DNA from: Chara braunii
Lineage: Eukaryota > Streptophyta > Charophyceae > Charales > Characeae
DNA: 26,215 nt
Direction of reading: 5' to 3'
NCBI GenBank assembly: GCA_003427395.1
Contig: BFEA01000137.1
Coordinates: forward strand, 1,703,869 to 1,730,083
Shown: in pieces, positions 8,466 to 17,041 of the stretch
Position numbering within the stretch: the first letter of the stretch is position 1
Layout of the letters: every line of letters begins with the position of its first letter
Made by a program: the position numbers and the translations under genes
The notes under the pieces: generated by a model
What the model saw: only the letters and a program-made list of their open reading frames with translations
Told to the model about the DNA's origin: nothing
Databases searched by the model: none

Positions 8466-8861
8466 AAAAGACAAAGGATGACCGAATTGGCCCACGGTAG
8501 ACAGGTCCGTAGCTATGAGGCTCAGAATGGAAATGTTGGGCCCCAGCATCAATATAAATTAGGGGACCTAGTGCAGGTACGTAAATGTGCACGCGACCGG
8601 AAACTCGCTCCCAAGTTTTCTGGTTGTTTTCGCGTTGTCGAGCTCGGACCCAACGGCGCCAACACGGTGCGCATCGCGCCTGAGGTAAGTGCCAGCCATA
8701 GCTCTGTCCCCCTCATCCGGCATACCTTCTACCTCCGTCTCTTTCCTCCTTCTGATCTTCCTCCCTCTTCTTCCTCGGAAAGCGAGGAGAACGATGACGA
8801 TCTAACTCTCTCTCCTCTTTCTCCCTCTTATCCTTCGTCCTCCTCTCCGACCTCGCCATGA
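8466..8861 (+). pseudogene. pol: Integrase C-terminal GPY/F-like domain with acidic Ser-rich tail
   Basis: It is in frame with the integrase core after the TGA at 8463; the first ATG is at 8478. YKLGDLVQVRK, LAPKFSGCFRVVELGPNG and RHTFYLRLFPP follow the pattern of the GPY/F module (GDLVxVR.. KL.PK..G.. VV), the DNA-binding end of Ty3/gypsy integrases. No chromodomain follows. Instead there is a Ser/Pro-rich stretch with an acidic patch (SESEENDDD), ending at TGA 8859-8861. That TGA overlaps the ATG of the next ORF as ATGA. The tail length and the overlap suggest this end is natural and not a truncation. Confidence 0.8.
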
Positions 8862-9607
8862 GTTTCATCACGGAGCAGGTTCTTGACATACAGCTGTTGC
8901 AGCCACGTGGCCACATCTCAGAGATTCGGCAAGTTTGTCACCCTCGGCTCAATATGGATCTTCGGCGTTTGGCGCAAGTTTTTTGCGACGTGGGTATCTG
9001 TGCCGCCGCCGCGTTTCGAATCGAAGGGAGTCCTCACGCAGTAGTATTTGCGGAGGTAATAGCAGTTTATCGGCGAGCGGCTCCCAAAACGAGCTACGTC
9101 ACCACAGTCGCGGCGTTTAGCGGCGACATCAACTCGGTCAATCCGCAAAGGCATACCGCGATCTTGACTTCATTGCGCGACTGGACGGAGCAGGTGTCCA
9201 ACCGATGGCAGCACGTTCTTGCCCGACCTGGGCACAATATCATCCCGACCTTTGCACCGGATCTTGGCGACATCCGTCGTCCGTCGTTCTCTGCGCGAGC
9301 GGCCAGTTGTGATTCCCACCCTTGTCCTCTTCCCACATCCCCAATGAACCACGCCGATCCTCTCGCTCCTCTCTCTATCTTTGGTTTCCCCTCTCTCTTC
9401 CCCATCTTCTGGCAATCCGATCTTCATCCTTCTCTTTCCTTCTCATTCGAGCCTCTTTCTGTCCCGCTCATCAATCTTGGGCATTGGCGACTGTGGCGCG
9501 AAACTTTTGTCGAGCTGTCTTTCTGCCTGACTCGAGTACAGCTAACGTGGTTACGTGGACGGGCACCAGCGAGCATCCCACGTGGATCGAGAATCCGGAG
9601 TTGCTGA
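8858..9607 (+). pseudogene. Accessory ORF 3 of the gypsy element, N-terminal part
   Basis: It starts at ATG 8858, sharing ATGA with the integrase stop. The first 150 or so residues look like ordinary globular protein (for example MDLRRLAQVFCDVGICAAAA and SYVTTVAAFSGDINSV). They are followed by a Pro/Phe/Leu-rich stretch with HADPLAPLSIFGFPSLFP. I do not recognise the family. The coding sense appears to leave this frame near 9475-9485, where the +1 frame picks up a plausible continuation (next entry). The last 40 codons here are therefore probably frameshift product. Its place after integrase is where some plant gypsy lineages carry an extra or envelope-position ORF. No signal peptide, membrane segment or envelope feature is seen. 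Confidence 0.5.
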
Positions 9608-10176
9608 TCATACAGGCTTGGAGGACTAACATGGAGGGAGATCTTCTTGGCTTTTTCTTTGGATCGGTACGGCCGGGGCGCCGCCAGTTGATTGCATAGG
9701 AGCTCATCACGCCGATCGTGCAATTGGCGGACGATCTCTCTCTCGACATCTACTCACAGAGTGACGACAATCCTGCTCCGCACGTTCTCGAGCGGTCATT
9801 GGATCTATATCTTCAGTGGACTGCGTGCTTGGAGGAGCCCAGGGACGAAGATACGCTGCCGTCGCGGCAGGACTATCTGAAGTCGTACGACATCATCCCT
9901 CGCGCCTTCTATCCGAGGGTAGAGGAAGTGGTGATCGACGACGACGACGAAGAGGACGAAGACGAGGAAACATCGGAGGAGGGAAGCTATAGCGAATATA
10001 GTGAGGGCGAGCTGAGCGAAGGAGAAGAGGAGGAAGAAGAAACCGGATCTAAGTGGGAAGCCTTGCCGGAGGAAGCGACACGCACGGGAACGGAGGCGGA
10101 AGATCCGGAAGCGGCGCGAAAGCGCGAAGAAATTGCCACCGGGAAGCGCCAGCGAAGCCGGCCTGCGCATCGGTAA
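9478..10176 (+). pseudogene. Accessory ORF 3, middle part with acidic domain; in-frame TAG
   Basis: This frame encodes TANVVTWTGTSEHPTWIENP and AWRTNMEGDLLGFFFGS, is interrupted by one TAG at 9697-9699, and then resumes at once with ELITPIVQLADDLSLDIYS and LDLYLQWTACLEEP. An extreme acidic block follows (9931-10045: runs of Asp and Glu with SYSEYSEGELSEGEEE), then a mixed charged stretch. A single frameshift near 10150 moves the sense into the next entry. Protein-like composition on both sides of the stop argues that the TAG is a lesion in a once continuous ORF. The acidic block resembles histone-interacting or activation-type tails by composition only. Confidence 0.5.
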
Positions 10177-10366
10177 CGATCCGACCAGGGATCCAGAGCC
10201 GCAGAAGCCCGAAGATGGCGACCCTACAGCCTCCACCTCAAGTACTGCGCGACGGCGACGGCGTCCATCCGCCTCCTCCTCCAGCCCCACGCGTCCCTCA
10301 GTTCGCCCACGTACAGATGCGAGCGATAGGCCTTCGTCCTCGGATGCTATCCCGCCGACCCCTTGA
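10133..10366 (+). pseudogene. Accessory ORF 3, basic Ser/Pro/Arg-rich tail
   Basis: This frame continues the charged region in another phase with DPTRDPEPQKPEDGDP, then an Arg cluster (TARRRRRPSASSSS) and a Ser/Pro/Asp-rich end, stopping at 10364-10366. The Arg cluster could be a nuclear localisation signal. Assignment to ORF 3 is by position and charge pattern and is not certain. Confidence 0.4.
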
Positions 10367-10787
10367 TTTTCTCACCCTCGAACAGATCCGCACCCCCGTC
10401 ACCTTCCCTCCCCATCCCTTCCTCCCCCATCTTTTCCGCGACTTCTACTCTACCCGCCTACTCGCTACCGTCTACCCCCACGCATCCCTTCAACCCGCTG
10501 CCCCCACGTTATGCTACCATATCCTACTGTTCAGCGCTGCCTGGGAACAATGCAACGTGGTAGAAGTCTACTGCGTAGCCACGGGGACAATCCCCACCTG
10601 TCGCCACTTCGAGTTCTTTCGAGCGGTGTTTTTCTGCACCCTCTCTTCCTTCTATCGTGACTACCTCGCTTCCCTCCCTCGAAGCAGCGATCACTTCCCC
10701 CACTTCCACCGGATCAACCGATATGAGGAGCTTACGGTGACGATGGAAGGAATGAATCGCTTCCTACCCCCACTTCCTCCCCGTTGA
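10367..10787 (+). other. Possible remains of ORF 3 tail or another short ORF
   Basis: Two frames compete. One is a Ser/Pro-rich frame to the stop at 10561-10563. The other is the frame open from 10053 to 10787, which contains HFEFFRAVFFCTLSSFYRDY and RINRYEELTVTMEGMN. The latter looks somewhat protein-like but has no known domain. Neither can be chosen with confidence. Confidence 0.25.
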
Positions 10788-11937
10788 CCCCGTGAAATCC
10801 CCTCCATGTACCGCCTCTATTGGCCCATTCCAACTAGGAGGTAGATCCCGGTCACATCACTACCTCCCACCCCCCCCTCTCTCCCTCTCCTCTCTTCATC
10901 CAATCAGTCGGGGAAAACGACACGAATCAGTAAGCTTCATAAAGGTCTCGCCATCGACGATGACGTCAACTCACGCTCTAATTCGACGGGCAGCAACCAG
11001 CTAGGGTGCAGAGCACACGGAGAACCAGCGGACGATGATGGCGTCACCTGGACGACCGTCGAGGATTCCAGCAACAGACAATTGCAATTGAACTTGGCGT
11101 CAACATGGACTTTGGCTGGATCGTTTGTTGATACTCTCGGTTCCTCATGCATCACTCTGTTCCGCCATGACATGCAATCAGGAGATCGCATAATTTTGGA
11201 ACCCCCTGCGCATCACATATATGACGAACCACTTTCGAAACCCGTGCTATCTTTCGTACCCCTTTTTGCTTGTATCATACCAACCCCATAAAAACCCCGT
11301 TTCGTTTTTTTGATTTTGGGTACCGTGTTTTTGGCTTCCATCTTTCGGAAAGCTTTTCGACTCCCGGGTTCTGCTTTTCCTTTCTGCACTTCGGGACATA
11401 CATAGATAATTACGTGCGCCTTAGCGAGCGCACTGGGAATTGGGCTCGGCAGTTGGGAATTCCGGGATAAGCGGAACATCGACGTGTCCTTTTCGTGTGT
11501 GTGAATGTTCTTGGTCGCGTCGGGGAAAACTCGCGGAATTTTGTGCGAATACGAATAGGCATAGAATTTTCTTTTCCCACGTCGCTCTTTCGCACGCAGA
11601 TATGGTGATTTCAATTTTGAATTAGGCTGCAACTGTTTCGGTGCCTTTTTCTCTCTTTTTGTTGACGGCGCCACACACGCAAAAACTCTCTCCTCTCTGC
11701 CCCCCGCCCGCATCGCTCCCTCCCGCGCTCCCTTCCCCTTCTCCCTCCTCTTTCTCTCTCCCCGTAACTGTTTTCTTTCTCTCTCTCTTTTTCCCGCTCT
11801 GCTCTTTGCGCGCCCATTTCCCTTTCTTGCTCATCTGAATCTTGGACCCATCTTGCGCGACTTCTCGCGCCTTTTCTCTTCTCACCCTCTGAGTCCAACG
11901 CACGATGCCGGGTCGATCCGTCGATAACTCCCGCTCG
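10788..11937. other. Non-coding; possible U3 of the following LTR-like region
   Basis: There is no recognisable gene on either strand. A CT-rich stretch spans roughly 11640-11880. The region lies between the accessory ORF and a CCAAT/TATA promoter, the place expected for a 3' LTR start, but no polypurine tract or TG end could be pinned down. Confidence 0.35.
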
Positions 11938-12131
11938 CCAATCAGGTGCGTAGATCAATAGGATCTTCCTATTGCGCGACGAATCTGATTGGTTGAACCT
12001 TGAGTTTCGAGGGATCAACATGGCGTTCGTAGAGCACTCTTTTCAAAGTCTTCTCCTCCTGCTTCTCCTCTTACACCTCAGCTTTCCCGTCGCGTTCTCC
12101 CCCTTCTGTCTCCCTTGTCGCAACTATAAAA
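11938..12131 (+). promoter_or_regulatory. Candidate LTR-type promoter: paired CCAAT palindrome and TATA box
   Basis: CCAAT at 11938-11942 and its reverse complement ATTGG at 11988-11992 form the ends of an imperfect palindrome (11938-11992). TATAAAA at 12125-12131 lies about 135 bp downstream. The sequence after it is CG-poor to mixed and leads to module A and the ORF at 13163. The same layout occurs around 2438-2594. RNA polymerase II promoter function is inferred from motifs only. Confidence 0.45.
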
Positions 12132-12857
12132 CCCGCAAGCGCGCCCGCAAATCTCTCTTACGTTCTCGACTCTCAAGCCAGCTTTCGGAAAGCAGTGGCT
12201 AGGCAGAGTGTTTGATGCGAGTCGGAAACTCCTGTCGGGCTGACGATAGGCTGGCCGGTTGCGCGCTGGATCGCCACGACGGAATGTGGGATCTGGGCGA
12301 ACCGTGTCGAGTCTACGACAGCGGGGTGACGATCGCAATGGTGGGAGTTAGCACGAGGCGGCCGGGATCATCGGTGCGGGTATGAGGATTGATGATTAGA
12401 GTTGAGTGAGTGATTGGCCTGGGGCCATATTGGAATTAACGACGAATGCGCCTTTGTTGTTGCGGATCTTTCTCTCTGATAACGCTGAATTTCCTTCTTT
12501 TGGGTTGCGTCATCTCCTATCTAGACTCCCTCTCCCCCTCACCTTCCACTTTTCCTCTATCTTTGAATAATGATGTGTCTCGATGCTTCTCTCCTTCTCT
12601 CTCTTTCCCTCTTTTGGATAAGAGTGAATCTGTATGCTTTCCTTGCGTGAAAGAACTTCTTCCGAAACTCTTCCATTACTTTCTTGGGTAATTCTCCTGC
12701 GCAAGGACCCCGTCTTCTTGTCTTGTGAACGGTGGATGCGTGTGTACTGTGCAAGCAATCCATCTTTTCCTGTGCATGGCTCATTTTTCGCATCTTCCAC
12801 AGTGAATGAATGTATGGAAATGCGCGTCTCTTTGGCGTTGATTAAACGATTGTCGTC
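12132..12857 (+). other. Leader-like sequence downstream of the TATA box
   Basis: No gene is recognised. CT-rich patches occur at 12526-12610. Open frames are short. By position it would be R/U5 and leader of the retroelement-like unit that begins at the 11938 promoter. Confidence 0.35.
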
Positions 12858-12947
12858 GGGATTTTGTCCGAGAATGCAAGAGTGTTTAGATCTGTAGCTC
12901 TGAGTGCACTGTGCATGCTATCTGCCTTATGCTGTCCGACATCAGCA
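12858..12947 (+). repeat. Dispersed module A, copy 2
   Basis: It matches 4001-4123 through GAGAATGCAAGAGTGTTTAG and GCATGCTATCTGCCTTATGC. It lies upstream of the HWP-CxxC ORF here but downstream of it in the other locus. Confidence 0.75.
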
Positions 12948-13162
12948 GTCGAACCACGAGGCGGCCTCGAGAAACAAGGCGTCTGGGATCAACGTCGCGC
13001 TGACTCACTAAACCTGAGCCGCGGATCGGTCCCTTAGTTATACGCATGATTAAGCTGCTGAAGTGTCTTCTTTCGCCCTCTCTCTCTCGTGTTGAAGGAG
13101 ATTGTTTATGAGTTGCGCGAGTGTCTTCTTTTCTTGATGACGCCGCTAGGTCTTTACAATTG

Positions 13163-13690
13163 ATGGATATGTGGACTGACCAGTACCCTCCGATTGAGCA
13201 CCAGCCTCCCGTACCTCCCGTCCCAACACGTCCTTTTCCCTATAACGAGGGAAGGACACGTGTATGTGAGTGGGATGTACGAGAAACCGTTGCACAAATC
13301 GGTCGACGATACTACTTCCCTCTGGCAAATCGTTGTTCGGGGTTCGTAGAGGCTGGGTTTGTCATTATCGATATGCGCTTCCCACCTTACTCGATATTGT
13401 TGTCATTCAACGAGTTGATTGTCATCCTGTGGACGGTAGTAGAACCCCACTGGCCGCGCACTCTATGCACCGAATGCCAGCGTTTTGAGCACTACGAATC
13501 CAGGGGTTTCCACTACCGTGTGCGGAGTGAAGACGAGCGTAAAGAAAGAGCCATGCGGCTGAGACCATCCTCATTGGACTCGGAACTTACCATCGAACAA
13601 CGACGAGACACGCGGAGCGTGCCAAAGCCTTTCTATTCTAAACGACGGGCTGTAGCTCGGTGGGAAGCCCGACAATACTTTTTGGATTGA
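13163..13690 (+). CDS. Repeat-family protein with HWP-x-C-x2-C core, unknown function
   Basis: The first ATG in the frame is at 13163, and the frame stays open for 175 codons to TGA 13688-13690. The start is Pro-rich (QPPVPPVPTRPFPY), the middle has AGFVIIDMRFPPYSILLSF, LIVILWTVV and PHWPRTLCTEC, and the end is rich in Arg, Glu and Ser with several Tyr. The middle aligns with the ORF at 3424 by identical spacing of GFV, FPP, LL, W, HWP and CxxC, about 75 residues in all, so the protein has been under selection in its family. It is intact here, whereas the other copy has a premature TAG. It lies about 1.0 kb after a TATA box. It may be the first ORF (gag position) of an undescribed retroelement, a transposon-carried gene, or a lineage-specific host family. 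It has no classical zinc knuckle. Confidence 0.6.
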   Translation: MDMWTDQYPPIEHQPPVPPVPTRPFPYNEGRTRVCEWDVRETVAQIGRRYYFPLANRCSGFVEAGFVIIDMRFPPYSILLSFNELIVILWTVVEPHWPRTLCTECQRFEHYESRGFHYRVRSEDERKERAMRLRPSSLDSELTIEQRRDTRSVPKPFYSKRRAVARWEARQYFLD

Positions 13691-13813
13691 ATTTGGATTT
13701 TTCTCTTTTCACGTCGTGCCCGCGCACGCATTCTGAGACGCGCGAAAACAATCGACTTGCTTCATTGGACCAACACGGGGGATTTCAGTTCCATTTGTGT
13801 CCCCACACTCAAT

Positions 13814-13920
13814 TTCCAAAAATCCTTGGCACACCCCATCTTGCTGTTTTTCTAGGCTTCTTTCTGCACGCCAAACACTCCGAACGAAAGACAGCACATG
13901 GCGTGAGGTTAGCGCGTCAC
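13814..13920 (+). repeat. Dispersed module B, copy 2
   Basis: It shares AATCCTTGGCACACCCC and GGCGTGAGGTTAGCGCGTCA with 4221-4314. About 40 bp later (13958-14005) a segment resembles the arm of the 1011-type TIR element (GCGTCCAGATTCGGG). Confidence 0.7.
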
Positions 13921-14013
13921 ATATATGCAGAAAATGGACTCCAATTTCCTCAACCGCACATATCCACAAATGCGTCCAGATTCGGGTGTTGCAGAAATTC
14001 AACCCTGGACTTG

Positions 14014-14585
14014 GGGTCTCCTTAGACACTTCTAAAAGTGCCTGTTTTTTGGATTGTGTCTTGGTTGCACGCAATCCTAAATCCAATTTTGAGATTGAAA
14101 CGTGAAAACGGCGTTAGGACGAGTCCAAAAGGATTTAGGATTCCCCTGGCAAAATCGTCCTAAATTTTTCAGTAGCCCCCGACCTACTGAAAAATTTAGG
14201 ATTCCCGCGTTTCACGGACTCGTTGCGTCGTGCGCAGGGCACCGTCGACACGGAGTTGCTGGTGCAGAAGCGGTCCGTCGGGTCAGTGGTCAGACATCGG
14301 AGGTTTTCTGCGGGGCATGCGCTTTTCACCGACCCGTCGTCACCCGCTGACGGCCCACCGCAGTGTGTACCACGGACACCTGCCAGAAATGGACGGACAT
14401 CGGCGACGCGGCTGCGTATACTTATATGAAAACCGGCCGCGGGAGACCCTTTAGGACGAATCCTAAAAGATGATTTTTAAGATTGTGTGTAACGACGCCG
14501 CACTGCGGCCGCAGGAAATCCTAAAAATCCTTTAGGACTCGTCCTAAAAATTTTAGGATTCCTTTAGGAGTGTCTAACGAGACCC
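14014..14585. mobile_element. Non-autonomous TIR element (MITE), 572 bp, with 3-bp TTG duplication
   Basis: The left end GGGTCTCCTTAGACACTTCT and the reverse complement of the right end, GGGTCTCGTTAGACACTCCT, match at 18 of 20 positions. TTG flanks both ends (14011-14013 and 14586-14588). Second-order inverted repeats with the word TTAGGACGAGTCC lie inside each end (14114-14146 and 14512-14547), along with many AATCCTAAA words. A G-start TIR with a 3-bp duplication resembles PIF/Harbinger-type MITEs, although TTG is not the usual TWA target. The GC-rich centre (about 14220-14450) has open frames in all phases but no transposase motif. Confidence 0.75.
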
Positions 14586-14774
14586 TTGACCGTTGGAAGT
14601 ACGCCGAGCTTCTGTCGGAGTATTTATTTATTTGTTTTATTTCTGATGCAGCCAGTATAACAGTTTTGCGGCTACTTTTTTATTCATCTTCGTTTTGGAA
14701 TTGCAAGGACGCCGCTCGTTAATGTCTCTATCGGATAGCAAACTGTCGGGCTTCGACAAAAAAAAAGGGATAAT

Positions 14775-14960
14775 TTGCAAAATACCCCTATAACTTGAGT
14801 TATATGCCAAAATGCCCCTAAAAGATCTTGGTAGAGCGGAATACCCTTCTGACAAAAAAAGTGTTTTGTGAAATGCCCCTAGTGTTGGTTGGACCCGCCA
14901 TCTTTTCAAAATGCCCCTACTGGGTACCGTCCATCTTTGCCAAATGTCCCGGTACCCGCC
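14775..14960 (+). repeat. Recurring AAATGCCCCTA motif array
   Basis: Near-identical words occur at about 14782 (AAATACCCCTA), 14810, 14871, 14909 and 14941 (AAATGTCCCGG), at irregular spacing of about 30-60 bp. A related ATATGCCCCTACCCG lies in the duplicated unit at 5384. It appears to be a degenerate short-period repeat. Confidence 0.6.
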
Positions 14961-15002
14961 AACTTTTTCGAGGCCCTAATTATTTTCGTTTGACCCCTAC
15001 CG

Positions 15003-15168
15003 GCCCAGGTCATCTTTGCGTTTTGCCCCCTGGCCGTTGGAGGCCTACAGTGGCCCTTTTCCAGGCCCCAGGAAGCCACTACCGGGCCGAGGTCATCTTC
15101 GCGTTTTGTCCCCTGGCCGTTGTAGGCCGAAAATGGTCATTTTCCAGGCCATAGGAAGCCAATATCGG
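15003..15168 (+). repeat. 83-bp tandem duplication (two diverged copies)
   Basis: AGGTCATCTTTGCGTTTTG at 15007 recurs as AGGTCATCTTCGCGTTTTG at 15090, and the two units remain alignable up to GGAAGCCA(C/A)TA(C/T)CGGGCC. The copies are imperfect, unlike the artefact at 5384. Confidence 0.85.
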
Positions 15169-15275
15169 GCCAAAATGGGAAATGTGGAGACAGTACTGTG
15201 CTTTCTTGACGTCTCTGCTACTGTTGGCAGTCAGTTTCTTCTTTTCCCACCCAATTCACCCCCCATTCATGGGCA

Positions 15276-15554
15276 GGGTGCAGAAACAAGTCTGAAGTTA
15301 AGGGGTTCCTAAACTTATATGATGAGTTCGGCGTGCATGAAACAGCAACGGCCCGTGCTATGATGATTCTGATGAAAAGGACGTCCATGACACATGCAGC
15401 ACACATAGCCAGGGAATGCTGTTGCAGACCAGATCTTGCAACAACTGAGCACCCTTTGGATCAGACCCCGTCATCGCCTGCCCATAGGAAGGCTAAGAAA
15501 GCGAACATTGGATGCATGAACCCAAGAAAACTGCTCAATGCTGCAGCACTGTGA
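15276..15554 (+). CDS. Possible terminal exon, unknown protein
   Basis: A pyrimidine-rich stretch and CAG at about 15273-15275 could be a splice acceptor. The frame that follows contains EVKGFLNLYDEFGVHETATA and MMILMKRTSMTHAAHIA, then a Cys cluster and a Lys-rich end (HRKAKKANIG), and stops at 15552-15554. There is no ATG near the start of this frame, so it would be an internal-to-terminal exon of a gene whose other exons were not found. The family is not recognised. It may equally be a fragment of transposon coding sequence or chance. Confidence 0.25.
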   Translation, partial: GCRNKSEVKGFLNLYDEFGVHETATARAMMILMKRTSMTHAAHIARECCCRPDLATTEHPLDQTPSSPAHRKAKKANIGCMNPRKLLNAAAL

Positions 15555-15928
15555 TGGTCTGCCTGAAATCCGGCCAGCATGTGTGCGTTTTCATGTGACA
15601 GTGACCATTGTGAGATGATTGTGGTATGTACTACACCCTCAGATCAGTGAGATGGCATGACATTGTCCTATTTGTAGACACAGGGTGGAGCGACAATACG
15701 TATACGGTATACAATTGCACTCGGTGTGCCTCTGTGCTCCTGGCATGTAGGAGCCGCATAGGCGGCATAGCCTGTAATATCAGCGTTTGCTATCCTGTTT
15801 GATGCCATAGTCCACAGGCAAAGCAGTCCTGTCCAGTCTGTTGTTGTGACCACTAACCATAGGCAATGCCTGTTCTTGACATACAAGGGCTGCCTTAAAG
15901 AAAGTCGGAGTATAAACAGTGAAGAAAA
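15555..15928. other. No recognisable gene
   Basis: A 93-codon minus-strand frame (15668-15949) contains ANADITGYAAYAAPTCQEHR but has no domain signature and no clear splice or promoter context. Confidence 0.35.
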
Positions 15929-16328
15929 GACTCTGCAAGGCAAATCCAATATAACGGATTTATTGTGTTGCGCGTAGCTCTAGAGCAGCACTGTGTCACT
16001 GTTACAATGTTGGCTTTCGGGCCTGTCCTTCATTGTCCTTTTTTTGTTTTCCTTTTTCAAGCATTCAATGATTTGATACTGCTAGTGGTGGTGATATGAG
16101 CCCCCGTCGAGGTAAATTATATCAGTTTGACTCTGCAAGGCAAATGCAATATAACGGATTTATTGTGGTGCGCGTAGCTCTAGAGTAGCACTGTGTCACT
16201 GTTACAATGTTGGCTTTCAGGCCTGTCCTTCATTGTCCTTTTTTTGTTTTCTTTTTTCAAGTATTTCATGATTTGATACTGCTAGTGGTGGTGATACGAG
16301 CCCCCGTCGAGGTAAATTATATCAGTTT
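15929..16328 (+). repeat. 200-bp tandem duplication
   Basis: Copies 15929-16128 and 16129-16328 both start GACTCTGCAAGGCAAAT and end ATATCAGTTT. They differ at only about a handful of bases, so the duplication is recent. There is no coding content. It lies directly upstream of a long CT array. Confidence 0.95.
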
Positions 16329-16367
16329 GGGATCTACCGATGAGGGATGAAGGGGCTGTTATGGTGA

Positions 16368-16496
<129 letters not shown>

Positions 16497-16541
16497 GCTT
16501 GATTTACATGCATGGATTTACATAACAGGAAAGGCGTACCG

Positions 16542-16629
16542 TTACAATGTTTGCATGTGGGCCTCCCAGTGGTCCCACTCATTCCCGTTCTTCAATTTTT
16601 TTTCATTGATCGCATCAATCTCAGAGTAC
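16542..16629 (-). CDS. Candidate terminal exon on the minus strand
   Basis: Reading the minus strand, a pyrimidine-rich stretch and CTGACAG (AG at 16631-16630) precede G then TAC TCT GAG, which opens 28 codons of polar, coil-like sequence (ending HWEAHMQTL) and TAA at 16544-16542. The first base completes a split codon, which fits the phase left by the donor at 16800. No family is recognised. The open length is not statistically unusual, so this rests on the splice context. Confidence 0.25.
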
Positions 16630-16799
16630 CTGTCAGATGGAGGAGGCAAGCAAATAAGCAAATGATGACATCCAGCAGTGGATGCATTACGAGTCTTTAT
16701 GACACATTAGCTATTTGCAACTTGAAGAAAGGAAAGCAAGAGAACCTGCTGAAACTACAATGCAATTTCCCCCCGTGATGAGGAGCGCCGACTGATTAC

Positions 16800-16922
16800 C
16801 TGGTCTTAGAAAAGTTAAAATACTTGCTACTAGTTGCTAGCATGCCCGAAATCTTAACTATGCCCCTGCATACAAGTTGATACAACATCGAGCCTAATAG
16901 AATATGTGAGGTTGTGAGCATG
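16800..16922 (-). CDS. Candidate internal exon on the minus strand
   Basis: It is bounded on the minus strand by a pyrimidine-rich acceptor ending TGTGTAG (AG at 16924-16923) and a donor CCAG/GTAATC (GT at 16799-16798). One phase is open throughout and includes MLTTSHILLGSMLYQL and ISGMLATSSKYFNFSKT. It leaves two bases (AG) that join in phase with the exon at 16629. A shorter version using an acceptor at 16867-16866 is also possible. The protein is unrecognised. Confidence 0.25.
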
Positions 16923-17041
16923 CTACACATGCAGAGAAGGAAAGGAAAGCAAACCTAACTGAGGTAGCAAAAAGACGGACAGAAGTTTAGTGGTACAGAA
17001 AATGTAAGTTCGTAATACATAAATATCTGAGGTCAAATTAC

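Noticed and set aside
9805-10290. 161-codon minus-strand ORF
   Set aside because: It is antisense to the acidic block of accessory ORF 3; Asp/Glu codon runs give open Phe/Leu/Val frames on the other strand.
11213-12021. Arg/Glu/Lys-rich minus-strand ORFs
   Set aside because: They are the complement of a CT-rich tract; composition alone explains the open frames.
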